Shown: positions 49,527 to 57,524 of the stretch, piece after piece | How the letters are laid out: each line of letters begins with the position of its first letter | Position numbering within the stretch: the first letter of the stretch is position 1 | Source of the DNA: Rhodoferax sp. TS-BS-61-7 | Lineage (GTDB): Bacteria > Pseudomonadota > Gammaproteobacteria > Burkholderiales > Burkholderiaceae_C | NCBI RefSeq assembly: GCF_002943465.1 | Contig: NZ_PTQY01000010.1 | Location: 62,001-126,000 of the forward strand | Length of the DNA stretch: 64,000 nt | Direction: 5' to 3' | The notes under the pieces: generated by a model | Database searches by the model: none | Told to the model about the DNA's origin: nothing | The model's input: the letters and a program-made list of their open reading frames with translations, nothing else | Position numbers and translations under genes: made by a program

Positions 49527-49854
49527 ATTTCGCTGACCTCCGTTCCCCTTCAGGGAACATAAGCTGGTTAAAGCTGGTTAATTAACCTTCCGCGACACGG
49601 CTGAACCGGTTGGCGGATGCGACTGTGGCATGGGAAGGGCCTTCATTGCAGGGCGGATTGTGCCACTTTATGGGTGCAGTGCAAAGGTAATTTGCCCGCC
49701 CCCAAGGCTTTTGGGTCTGGGCCTTGACGCTAAGCCAGCACGGATCTTTTGCGCACGGCAAGCGGCGCACTGGCATAAAATTCGCTCAGTTGTCTGGCCA
49801 TTGAGCCCCGAAAGCTGTTTGTTAACGGTATTTACTGCCTGAGAGCCCAGCCCC
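49527..49854. promoter_or_regulatory. Divergent intergenic region between odhA and the Slam-like gene
   Basis: This stretch holds the odhA leader with a small GTTCCC/GGGAAC hairpin (about 49551-49567), two tandem AAGCTGGTTA decamers (49561-49580) and a perfect palindrome at 49576-49587. An AT-rich CATAAAATT near 49774 could be a -10 for the plus-strand genes. No coding frame is convincing. Confidence 0.5.
49561..49587. promoter_or_regulatory. Tandem AAGCTGGTTA and palindrome GGTTAATTAACC
   Basis: Two perfect adjacent decamers run directly into a 12-bp perfect palindrome, about 35-60 bp upstream of odhA. This is the usual place for an operator controlling the 2-oxoglutarate dehydrogenase operon. 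No regulator can be named. Confidence 0.5.
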
Positions 49855-51138
49855 ATGCGCTTATCAACCCGCTCCCTCCTTCTTTTTAGCCTGTCTAGCC
49901 TGTTGCTGGCGGCACCAGTGCATGCGGAATGGGATACCACTTTGCGCAACGCCCTGGCTTTGACGGAATCCGGGGCTGCCCAGCAAGCCTTCGAGATGCT
50001 AGAGCCTTTGGAAATGGAGCGTTCGGGCGATCCAGACTACGACTTGGTACTGGGTATCGCCGCCAACCAGTCAGGGCACCACACCCGTGCCATTTTTGCG
50101 CTCGAACGCACCTTGATGGTGAACCCCAATAACGCACGGGCCCGCGCCGAGCTGGGACACGCCCTGTATGCCGTGGGCGACAACGCCGGCGCCAAAGCCA
50201 TGTTGGGCCAGGCCAAGGCGCAGGGCATCCCCACCGAGGCGGCCCGCTCTATTAACCAGTTGCTGCAGACCATAGACCGGATCGAGGCAGAAGCAGGCAC
50301 CACCACCCGCGCCTATGCCGAAGCCGTTCTGGGCCATGACGAAAACGTTAACAGTGCCCCTGCAAACAAGGTATTTGGCCTGAAGCCGATTCCCAGTGCG
50401 TTTTCGGGTCTGGCGTTCCACATTTCCGGCCGCAAGGCGATTGCCCCACGCTGGTCGGCCATCGGAAGTTTTGGCGCATCCACCCGGAGCCACGACACGA
50501 CCGCCCTGCCCTATGACTCCAGGCAGCTGGACGCTTCAGTGGGAGCCAGCTACCGTGTCGAGCGAAACGAGTACACCACGGCCCTCCAATTGGGGGAAAG
50601 CACCCTTGCCAATGCACCGGCACGCTCCAGCTGGAGCATCACTGGCGAATGGACCCACCGGCTGGACGCATTCCGTCAATTCAATGCTTATGCGCAAGCA
50701 GGGCAACTGAGCTACCCCCAGAAAACACGCAATGTGGACCGCTACGTCTTTGGGGCATCCTATGGACAGCAATTCCGGTCCGAACTATCGGTCTACGCCA
50801 GCGCGTACTTGGGCCAGGAAGTGACGAGCCAAGCCGGCGTCGGCCACCTGGGACACCAGCTGGTAGGCGGCCGCGTGGGCATGCAACAGCCCTTTGGCAG
50901 CGCGCTTGCCGTGTTTGCATCGTTCAGCCTGGAAGACCGCAGCTACAACGGCCCGGACCCATTCTTTCTGAGCACCCGCCACGACCAGCAATGGGGCCTG
51001 ACTGCAGGCGCCCATTGGATACCCGCCAAAGCCTGGCGTGTAACCCCGCAGTGGAATTACCTGCAAACGGTGTCCAACATCAGCACCTCATCCTCTGACA
51101 AGCAAACGCTGTCGGTCACCGCCCGCCGCGAGTTTTGA
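49855..51138 (+). CDS. Slam-like outer-membrane protein: TPR domain plus C-terminal beta-barrel
   Basis: 427 residues. A signal peptide ends VHAEW near residue 24. Residues about 25-155 contain TPR units (RAIFALERTLMVNPNNARAR and NARARAELGHALYAVGDNAG). From about 160 on, alternating hydrophobic/aromatic strands (DENVNSAPANKVFG, RYVFGASYGQQF, GAHWIPAKAWRVTPQWNYL) form a beta-barrel that ends in Phe, the usual outer-membrane insertion signal. TPR followed by a roughly 14-strand barrel is the layout of surface lipoprotein assembly modulators (Slam, DUF560), the translocators of type XI secretion. The next gene starts 15 bases later and codes for the probable cargo. A structure search would settle the family. 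Confidence 0.7.
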   Translation: MRLSTRSLLLFSLSSLLLAAPVHAEWDTTLRNALALTESGAAQQAFEMLEPLEMERSGDPDYDLVLGIAANQSGHHTRAIFALERTLMVNPNNARARAELGHALYAVGDNAGAKAMLGQAKAQGIPTEAARSINQLLQTIDRIEAEAGTTTRAYAEAVLGHDENVNSAPANKVFGLKPIPSAFSGLAFHISGRKAIAPRWSAIGSFGASTRSHDTTALPYDSRQLDASVGASYRVERNEYTTALQLGESTLANAPARSSWSITGEWTHRLDAFRQFNAYAQAGQLSYPQKTRNVDRYVFGASYGQQFRSELSVYASAYLGQEVTSQAGVGHLGHQLVGGRVGMQQPFGSALAVFASFSLEDRSYNGPDPFFLSTRHDQQWGLTAGAHWIPAKAWRVTPQWNYLQTVSNISTSSSDKQTLSVTARREF

Positions 51139-51153
51139 CACCAGGAGCCCCGC

Positions 51154-52482
51154 ATGCGCAAGACCACCTCTTCCCCCCTCGCCTCCATCTGCCTGCTAGT
51201 CGCCGCTGCCTCGGCATCCAATGTGCAAGCTGCCGATGCAGGTATTGCCAATTTTGTGTTTGGTGACGTGGCCGTGCGTTCTGCCAACGGCGGCAACACG
51301 CCACTGCAAAAAGGGCGTGCCGTACAAAGCGGCGATGACATCCTGACCGGTGCGGGCGCACAGGCCCAGATCCGTTTTAGCGATGGCGGCATGGTGGCAA
51401 TACAACCCAATTCCCAGTTCAAACTGGCAAGTTATGCCGACAAGAATGACCCCAAAACCGACAGCTTTCTGGTCGAGCTGGCCAAAGGCGGCATGCGTGC
51501 CATAACCGGCCTGATTGGAAAACGCAACCGCGAGAACTACAAAATCATCACCAGCACGGCCACCATTGGCATACGCGGCTCTTCCTTTTTGATCAGCTAC
51601 AACCCCGATGGATCGGTCACTGTCAATGCCGAGCAAGATGCGATTGTGGTGTGCACCAATACTGGCTGCACCGGCCTGACCGCTGGTGAAACGGTTGTCG
51701 TGAAGGATAAAAATCAGGATCCGGCACGTACCACAGAGAGGGCCACAACCGAGGCCTCGGTGCCACCACCCCAAAGCCAGACGGTGTCGGGCGACAAAAT
51801 TTTCATCGCAAATGGCCTGCATGCCGTGTTTCAAAGTGACGCTGGTGCCTCCGTCGCCAACAATACCAATGGCCAGTCCACAGCCGTCATTGCGGATCTG
51901 CCACTGGTGAGTTATGCCGACACCGATGGCAACCTATACAAGGCCGGCACCTCCGGCGTCTCCAGCTTCAACACTTCCGGAGACCCTTATGCAGCAGACT
52001 ACATTGGCTGGGGCTACTGGGCGAGTGGCACCCAAACGACAACCGCAAACTCGACGGCGCTGAGCAATGTGCACTACATCGCTGCGCGGCCAACACCCGA
52101 ACTGTCCATGCCCAATACAGGCACCTTCGAATACAACCTGATTGGTGGCACGGCGCCAACAGCCTCATCCGGAGGAACGATTCTTGTAGGCAGCTTGGCC
52201 AGCGCGTCCATGACCGTAAATTTCAGCGGCGGATACACCTCTATCAACAATGTCACCATTAACACGGTGTTCAATGGCGTCAGTTACAGTGGCAACGCCT
52301 ATGGTTCTGGTACGGGCGCCACCTTCTCGGCCTCCAGCTCCATGAATGTCAACGGCGTGTTCAGCGGTGATGGTGCGTCCAAAGCCGCGCTGACCTACAA
52401 GATCCCCGGCACGGCTATCGGCAACATCACCGGTGCAGTGGGCATGAGCAAGGGCGCAGATACCAGCTACATGGCCCAGTAA
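51154..52482 (+). CDS. FecR-domain protein with C-terminal TbpB-like barrel, probable partner of the Slam-like protein
   Basis: 442 residues with an ordinary Sec signal peptide (SNVQAADAG, no lipobox). Residues about 30-150 are a FecR domain: DVAVRSANGGNTPLQKG, GDDILTGAGAQAQIRFSDGG, STATIGIRGSSFLI. A Cys pair (VVCTNTGCTG) follows. The last about 130 residues are Gly/Ser/Asn-rich beta strands (FEYNLIGGTAPTA, SMTVNFSGGYTSINNVTI, GNAYGSGTGATFSASSS, NGVFSGDGASKAALTYKI) that resemble the small barrel at the end of TbpB-type Slam substrates. No FecI sigma factor or TonB receptor is nearby, so this is not a classical FecR regulator. AGGAG precedes the ATG. Confidence 0.7.
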   Translation: MRKTTSSPLASICLLVAAASASNVQAADAGIANFVFGDVAVRSANGGNTPLQKGRAVQSGDDILTGAGAQAQIRFSDGGMVAIQPNSQFKLASYADKNDPKTDSFLVELAKGGMRAITGLIGKRNRENYKIITSTATIGIRGSSFLISYNPDGSVTVNAEQDAIVVCTNTGCTGLTAGETVVVKDKNQDPARTTERATTEASVPPPQSQTVSGDKIFIANGLHAVFQSDAGASVANNTNGQSTAVIADLPLVSYADTDGNLYKAGTSGVSSFNTSGDPYAADYIGWGYWASGTQTTTANSTALSNVHYIAARPTPELSMPNTGTFEYNLIGGTAPTASSGGTILVGSLASASMTVNFSGGYTSINNVTINTVFNGVSYSGNAYGSGTGATFSASSSMNVNGVFSGDGASKAALTYKIPGTAIGNITGAVGMSKGADTSYMAQ

Positions 52483-52488
52483 CTCACG

Positions 52489-54384
52489 TCACGGCGTGGT
52501 CAGATCTCGGATCTGCTGCAGAGCGGTCGGGTCTTCCATGGTGGTCAGGTCGCCGGGGTCGCGCCCCTCGCAAACCGCCTGAATGGCGCGGCGCAGCAGC
52601 TTGCCGCTGCGGGTTTTGGGCAACACCGTCACAAAACGCACCCGCGCCGGCCGCCCCACGGCACCAATGCTCTGGTCCACCACCTTCATGATGTCGCCTT
52701 CGAGTTTCAGCTTCGCCGCGTCATCCACCAGACCGCTGGCGTCTTTGGCTACGACGAAAGCCATCGCCACCTGCCCTTTGAGCGCATCGGCAACGCCGAC
52801 CACTGCGACTTCGGACACGTTCGGATGGCTGGAAATACTCTCTTCAATTTCGCGCGTACCCAAGCGATGGCCCGCCACATTGATCACGTCATCGGTACGG
52901 CCCAGGATGAAGTAATAACCGCCCTTGTCGCGCACGCCCCAGTCAAAGGTGCTGTAGACCAATTTGCCGGGGATGCTGCTCCAATAAGTTTTGACAAAAC
53001 GCGCATCGTCCTGCCACACGGTCTGCATGCAGCCGGGGGGCAGTGGCCCTTCAATCGCCACCACCCCTTTTTGGTCGGCCCCCGTCAGCTCTTCCCCCGT
53101 GTTCTCGTCCAGCAGCTTGACGTTGTAGCCATACATGGCCACGCCAGGGCTGCCAAACTTGCTTTCAGCCTTTTCCACACCGTTGGCAATGCTGAGAATG
53201 GGCCAGCCGGTTTCGGTCTGCCAGTAGTTGTCGATGATGGGTTTGCCCAATGCGCTGCTGATCCACTGCGCGGTCGGTTCGTCCAGCGGCTCACCGGCCA
53301 AAAACAAGGCGCGCAGGCTGGAGAGGTCGTATTTGCTGAGCAGCGCCGGATCCTGTTTCTTGAGCACCCGCACCGCCGTGGGCGCGCTGAACATCACGGT
53401 CACCTTGTACTTCTCCACCAGGCTCCACCACACGCCGCCGTCAGGTCGGGTGGGCAGGCCCTCGTACATGATGGTGGCCATGCCTGCAATCAGTGGGCCG
53501 TAGATGATGTAGCTGTGCCCCACCACCCAGCCAATATCGCTGGTCGAAAAGTAAGTCTCGCCCGCGTTGCCACAGTAAATGTGCTTCATGCTGGCCGCCA
53601 GCGCCACGGCGTAACCGCCGGTGTCGCGCTGCACACCCTTGGGTTTGCCTGTAGTACCGCTGGTGTAGAGCGTGTAGCTCGGGTGGGTGGCGTCCACCCA
53701 AACGCAGGGCACCTGCGTGTCCAGGTGTTTTTGTCGCAAGTCCCGCCACAGATGGTCGCGACCAGCTACCAAATTCATAGCAGCCAGCGATCGGTCTACC
53801 AGCAACACCGCACCCGGCTTGTGGCTGGACAGGCGAATCGCCTCGTCCAGCAGCGGCTTGTACTCCACCACCTTGCCGCCGCGCGAGCCCGCATCGGCAC
53901 TCATGATGACGGCGGGCGACGCATCTTCAATGCGCGATGCCAGCGAGCCCGAAGCAAAACCGCCAAACACCACCGAATGGATAGCGCCAATGCGCGCACA
54001 GGCCAGCATCGCAAACGCCGCCTCGGCCACCATCGGCATGTAGATCAGTACGCGGTCGCCCTTTTGCACGCCCAGCGCTTGCAGGGCGGCCGCCATGCGT
54101 TGCACCTCGGCATGCAGTTGCCGAAAGCTGTAGACCTGCTCGGTATTGGTTTCGGTGGAAACGGCAATCAGGGCCGCTTGGTCGGGCCGGGTGGCCAAGT
54201 GGCGGTCTACCGCGTTGTGGCACAGGTTGGTGGTGCCGCCCACAAACCAACGGGCGAAGGGCGGGTTGCTGTAATCGCAGACCTGCTGGGGCGGCGTATG
54301 CCAGTCGATCAGGGCGGACTGTTCAGCCCAAAAGCCGTCGCGGTCGTCGATGGAACGGCGGTGAAAGTCGGCGTAGCCTGTCAT
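52489..54384 (-). CDS. prpE: Propionate-CoA ligase
   Basis: A 631-residue acyl-adenylate-forming enzyme that activates propionate (and acetate) with CoA and ATP. TLYTSGTTGKPKGVQRDTGG is the AMP-binding loop; TETGWPILSIA and FILGRTDDVINVAGHRLGTR follow; the C-terminal PKTRSGKLLRRAIQ holds the Lys that is often acetylated. GVQRDTGGYAVAL and PLPPGCMQTVWQDDARFVKT are more like PrpE than acetyl-CoA synthetase. It converges with the FecR-type gene at a 6-bp gap. No other propionate genes are in the window. Confidence 0.88.
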   Translation of the reverse strand: MTGYADFHRRSIDDRDGFWAEQSALIDWHTPPQQVCDYSNPPFARWFVGGTTNLCHNAVDRHLATRPDQAALIAVSTETNTEQVYSFRQLHAEVQRMAAALQALGVQKGDRVLIYMPMVAEAAFAMLACARIGAIHSVVFGGFASGSLASRIEDASPAVIMSADAGSRGGKVVEYKPLLDEAIRLSSHKPGAVLLVDRSLAAMNLVAGRDHLWRDLRQKHLDTQVPCVWVDATHPSYTLYTSGTTGKPKGVQRDTGGYAVALAASMKHIYCGNAGETYFSTSDIGWVVGHSYIIYGPLIAGMATIMYEGLPTRPDGGVWWSLVEKYKVTVMFSAPTAVRVLKKQDPALLSKYDLSSLRALFLAGEPLDEPTAQWISSALGKPIIDNYWQTETGWPILSIANGVEKAESKFGSPGVAMYGYNVKLLDENTGEELTGADQKGVVAIEGPLPPGCMQTVWQDDARFVKTYWSSIPGKLVYSTFDWGVRDKGGYYFILGRTDDVINVAGHRLGTREIEESISSHPNVSEVAVVGVADALKGQVAMAFVVAKDASGLVDDAAKLKLEGDIMKVVDQSIGAVGRPARVRFVTVLPKTRSGKLLRRAIQAVCEGRDPGDLTTMEDPTALQQIRDLTTP

Positions 54385-54533
54385 TGTGTGTCTCCGGTCG
54401 GGCCTGTCAAACTGAATTCATAATTATGGATAAGCAACTTGCTACAAGCTGACTTGCCCCAATTCAGTGGACTGGCACCGGGCAACGACGTCCCCGCCGT
54501 GCCCTGAAAACACCCTCAAATATCCAACCTGCG

Positions 54534-55142
54534 CTATTTGATAAGCGCTTGCATTTCCTTGAAGGCAGGATGTTCTGCCGAGCGTAACCACTCAAAGCCC
54601 ACCATCTCGGTGGTCACCAGCTCGGCGCCCGCGCCGGCCAGACGGTCAAACGCGGCGTCGCGGTTGCGCTCGGTGCGGGAGGTGCAGGCGTCAGTCACCA
54701 CCCACACATCAAACTCGTCTTCCAGCAAATTCAAGGCTGTTTGCAGCAGGCAGACATGGGCTTCACAACCGGCAATTACCACCATGCCACGCTCAGAAGC
54801 CGCGGGTTTCTGCAAGTGTTTGGGCAGGCTGCGGGCATTGCCCTGCACCGGCTTGGCCGGTGGGCGCAGCCATTCGCCCAAGCCCTCTTCCACCGCGCTG
54901 AACTGCATTTTGCTCAGCAAACGTGCGTTTGCCGATTGCAACGCTGATGCCAGCTCGGGCACCGTGGCCCCCAGGCCGCTGGGGTTTTGTTCGGTGTACA
55001 CCACGGGCACCTCCAGCAGCGCCGCCCACTGCGCCAGGCGCACGGCGTTGGCCAGCACCGCAGCCTGCTCAAACATGGCCGGCATCAGCCGGGCCTGATA
55101 GTCCACCAGCACCAGTTGGCTCTCTTCCAATTCAATCAACAT
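54534..55142 (-). CDS. Isochorismatase-family cysteine hydrolase
   Basis: 202 residues from the ATG at 55142, which has AGGAGAA upstream; a longer frame adds ten residues. The triad positions are Asp in LVLVDYQARLMP, a Lys in SKMQFSA and the catalytic Cys in IAGCEAHVCLLQTA. Family members hydrolyse nicotinamide, isochorismate or similar amides; the substrate here is unknown. The adjacent TetR gene lies upstream on the same strand. Confidence 0.82.
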   Translation of the reverse strand: MLIELEESQLVLVDYQARLMPAMFEQAAVLANAVRLAQWAALLEVPVVYTEQNPSGLGATVPELASALQSANARLLSKMQFSAVEEGLGEWLRPPAKPVQGNARSLPKHLQKPAASERGMVVIAGCEAHVCLLQTALNLLEDEFDVWVVTDACTSRTERNRDAAFDRLAGAGAELVTTEMVGFEWLRSAEHPAFKEMQALIK

Positions 55143-55211
55143 CGCCGTTCTCCTTGCGTTGCGTGTGAGCATAACCGCCAGCCTGCGCCACGCCAGCCCG
55201 GCAACCGGGTC

Positions 55212-55895
55212 TTAGCCGAACAAATCCACCTGGGCCAGCGCCTCGGGCGCGGCGGCGGGCTGGGCAGTTACCGCGGCCAACCGCAGCTGCACACTTTCTA
55301 TATAGGCGGCCAGTGCCTCCACGGCCAAGGCATTGGTACCGCTGAGTTTGCTGGGATCGTGGATCAGCAGCACGCCCACCGCCATGGACAACAAGGCCAT
55401 GGTTTCGCGCTGCAACAGCACTGGGCTGCAGCCCAGTGCCTGCAAGGCCTGGGTAACGGGCGCCAGCGAATCCAGAAGCAGCGTGGCCAGCCCCTCCCCC
55501 ATGCGCCCCAGGCCCCGCCCGTCGCTGGACAAGACATGTAACAGCAGATGCGCCTCGGCCGGATGCGCCAGAAAGTAGGCAAACCAGGCCTGGGCACGCG
55601 CCGCAAATGCGCCCTCGGGCGCACCCCGCACCACCTTGGCCGACTGGGCTGCGGCCTGCGCACGCGACACACTGTCTGCCAACACCGCCTCAAACAAGGC
55701 CTGTTTGCCGGGAAAGTAGGCATACAAGGCACCCGCGGTGTAACCCGCCCGCTCGGCAATGTCGCGCACATTGGCGCTGGCAACACCGCCCTCTGCCACG
55801 GCCTGGCGCACGGCGCGCAGCACCAGGTCACGCCGGGTTTGCGCCATCGCCTCCTGCCTGGACCGCCGGGAATCACTCACGAGACCACCTTCCAT
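55212..55895 (-). CDS. TetR-family transcriptional regulator
   Basis: A 227-residue repressor-like protein. The N-terminal helix-turn-helix is NVRDIAERAGYTAGALYAYF followed by PGKQALFEAVLADS. The C-terminal ligand domain is Ala/Leu-rich. ATG at 55895 or, with a better ribosome-binding site (GGAAGGTGG), GTG at 55880 may be the start. The AT-rich divergent region upstream holds a perfect palindrome that could be its own operator. Its targets are unknown. Confidence 0.85.
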   Translation of the reverse strand: MEGGLVSDSRRSRQEAMAQTRRDLVLRAVRQAVAEGGVASANVRDIAERAGYTAGALYAYFPGKQALFEAVLADSVSRAQAAAQSAKVVRGAPEGAFAARAQAWFAYFLAHPAEAHLLLHVLSSDGRGLGRMGEGLATLLLDSLAPVTQALQALGCSPVLLQRETMALLSMAVGVLLIHDPSKLSGTNALAVEALAAYIESVQLRLAAVTAQPAAAPEALAQVDLFG

Positions 55896-55954
55896 TGAAC
55901 TGAGCGCAATTATTACAAACCTTGTTCTTCAAAAATTTATCAGTTTTAAATATC

Positions 55955-55965
55955 GAACATTGTTC
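55955..55965. promoter_or_regulatory. Perfect palindrome GAACATTGTTC upstream of the TetR gene
   Basis: Two 5-base arms (GAACA/TGTTC) with one central base lie in an unusually AT-rich patch (about 55900-56030). A further TTGTTC is at 55923. The site is suitably placed to be an operator for the adjacent TetR-type regulator. Confidence 0.5.
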
Positions 55966-56018
55966 AAATTTAAATACACACAATTACATACACTTCAACT
56001 CATACGGAGTAATTTGTT

Positions 56019-56048
56019 ATGAATCAAGCACTTAGAAAGGCAATCTGA
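56019..56048 (+). other. Possible nine-codon micro-ORF
   Basis: ATG at 56019, with CGGAG nine bases upstream, codes for nine residues (MNQALRKAI) before TGA at 56046. It could be a leader peptide or chance. It ends 50 bases before the NlpC/P60 gene. Confidence 0.3.
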
Positions 56049-56061
56049 GAAGTCACATTGC

Positions 56062-56090
56062 TTGACAAGTCCTGGCCCTGCCCCTAGAGT
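56062..56090 (+). promoter_or_regulatory. Sigma-70-like promoter for the NlpC/P60 gene
   Basis: TTGACA (56062-56067) and TAGAGT (56085-56090) are separated by exactly 17 bases. The -10 ends only 7 bases before the ATG at 56098, so a transcript from here would start at or near the start codon. Confidence 0.6.
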
Positions 56091-56097
56091 GCGCCAC

Positions 56098-56661
56098 ATG
56101 CGAAAAATCCTCCTCAGCACCCTTCTTGCGACCTGCGCCTGTGCGCACGCCAATCCGCAAGGCACGGCTGACGAGATGGGCCATTTCATGGCGGAACGCG
56201 GGCTCATGTCCCGCATCAGCGCTGCTGGAGAAAAAGTGGAGGCCCGCGCCACCGAGCTGGTCATGAACTCCATGGCTTTTTTGGGCGTGCCCTACAAACG
56301 CGGTGGCACCAACGCCGACACCGGCTTTGACTGCAGCGGCTTTGTACGCGCCATTTACGAGCAAACCGCCGGACTGGTGCTGCCGCGCAAAGCCGAACAA
56401 CAAGCCGCTGCTACCCAAAAGATCGACAAGACTGACCTCAAGCCCGGCGACCTGGTGTTCTTCAACACTCTGCGCCGCACGTTCAGCCACGTGGGCATTT
56501 ACGTCGGCAATGGCAAATTCATCCACTCCCCCAAACCCGGTGCCGAAGTGCGCGTGGAAGACATGGGCGTGAGTTACTGGGCCAAGCGTTTTGACGGCGC
56601 ACGCCGCGTCAGCGCCGACGAAACCACCGCCAGCACCGCAGCGGCCGCCGCCAACCGCTAA
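56098..56661 (+). CDS. NlpC/P60-family peptidoglycan endopeptidase
   Basis: 187 residues from MRKILLSTLL with a signal peptide. The NlpC/P60 triad is complete: Cys in FDCSGFVRAIY, His in FSHVGIYVGN and a third polar residue in KFIHSPKPGA. Such enzymes cut D-glutamyl-diaminopimelate bonds in peptidoglycan. No Shine-Dalgarno sequence precedes the ATG, and a promoter is immediately upstream. The C-terminal tail is Ala/Thr-rich. Confidence 0.87.
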   Translation: MRKILLSTLLATCACAHANPQGTADEMGHFMAERGLMSRISAAGEKVEARATELVMNSMAFLGVPYKRGGTNADTGFDCSGFVRAIYEQTAGLVLPRKAEQQAAATQKIDKTDLKPGDLVFFNTLRRTFSHVGIYVGNGKFIHSPKPGAEVRVEDMGVSYWAKRFDGARRVSADETTASTAAAAANR

Positions 56662-56735
56662 GCCTGCAGCGCGTTGGCGCAGCAGGTTTCGGCCAATCGG
56701 GGCCAGGCCACCGGCCAAGGTGGTATGTTCTGGCG

Positions 56736-57443
56736 ATGAAAACACAGATAGACCACCTCGTTGTTGCCGCCCACACCTTGGACCAAGGTGTGCAATGGTG
56801 CGAAGCCACCCTGGGGTTGACCCCGGAAGCTGGCGGCGACCACCCCCAGTTCGGCACCCACAACAAACTCTTCAAAATCGCCACCCCGGCCCACCCGCTG
56901 GCGTACTTTGAAATCATCGCCATCAACCCCAGCGCCAAAGGCCCGGCCAACCCCCACGCCAAACGCTGGTTCGACCTGGACAACTCCGAGCTACGCGCCG
57001 CTGTCGCCAAGGAACCGCGCCTGGTGCACTTTGTGGCCGGCACCGATGAGCTGCAGGCCTCCCGCATCGCCCTCAAAACCCTGGGTATTGAGCGCGGCCC
57101 GGCCATGCCGGCCAGCCGCCACTCCCGCAAAGGTGTGCTGCATTGGCAGATCACGGTGCGCGAAGACGGCTTGCGCCTGTTTGAAGGCTGCCTGCCCACG
57201 CTCATTCAATGGGGTAAGCCCGATGAAGCCGAGCCCCTGCGCCTGCACCCGCGCAACAGCCTGCCGCGCAGCCGCGTTAGCCTGGACAGCATCGCGGTAA
57301 GCCACCCCAGTGCGGCCAAACTGCAGGCTGCTTATGCCGCCATCGGGCTGGAGGGCGTGGCCATCACGGAAGGCCCGGCCAGCCTGAGCGCCACGCTCAA
57401 AACGCCCAAGGGCCTGGTCACGCTGAACAGCATGGGCATTTAA
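56736..57443 (+). CDS. VOC/glyoxalase-like domain protein
   Basis: 235 residues. KTQIDHLVVAAHTLDQGVQW opens the first beta-alpha-beta-beta-beta unit with a His metal-ligand position; ITVREDGLRLFEGCLPTLIQ and LDSIAVSHPSAAKLQAAYAA follow. It resembles the glyoxalase-like PF13468 group. Function is unknown. Confidence 0.78.
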   Translation: MKTQIDHLVVAAHTLDQGVQWCEATLGLTPEAGGDHPQFGTHNKLFKIATPAHPLAYFEIIAINPSAKGPANPHAKRWFDLDNSELRAAVAKEPRLVHFVAGTDELQASRIALKTLGIERGPAMPASRHSRKGVLHWQITVREDGLRLFEGCLPTLIQWGKPDEAEPLRLHPRNSLPRSRVSLDSIAVSHPSAAKLQAAYAAIGLEGVAITEGPASLSATLKTPKGLVTLNSMGI

Positions 57444-57473
57444 CCTGTGGAAACTGACGCGCATTTGCTCTTC

Positions 57474-57520
57474 TTTTGATAGCTGCTCGCGCATACTCCA
57501 CCTGCGCTAGCGACCATTTC
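57474..57520 (+). repeat. Dispersed repeat copy 6
   Basis: It reads TTTTGATAGCTGCTCGCGCA, then TACTCCACCTGCGCTAGCGA. It is a diverged copy ending about five bases before the SNF2 start codon. Confidence 0.6.
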
Positions 57521-57524
57521 GACC

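Noticed and set aside
45423..49562. A 1379-codon plus-strand open frame opposite odhB and odhA
   Set aside because: It lies fully antisense to two clear enzymes. Its translation is rich in His, Gly, Arg and Val with no domain pattern, as expected from the reverse complement of GC-rich codons.
51154..52482. Reading the FecR-domain gene as an iron-signalling anti-sigma factor
   Set aside because: It has a signal peptide at the N-terminus rather than a cytoplasmic domain and membrane helix, and there is no FecI-type sigma factor or TonB receptor gene nearby.
53757..53790. A dispersed-repeat-like stretch inside prpE (reverse complement GCTATGAATTTGGTAGCTG)
   Set aside because: The encoded LAAMNLVAGRD aligns without a length change with other PrpE proteins as I remember them, so chance similarity is more likely than an insertion.
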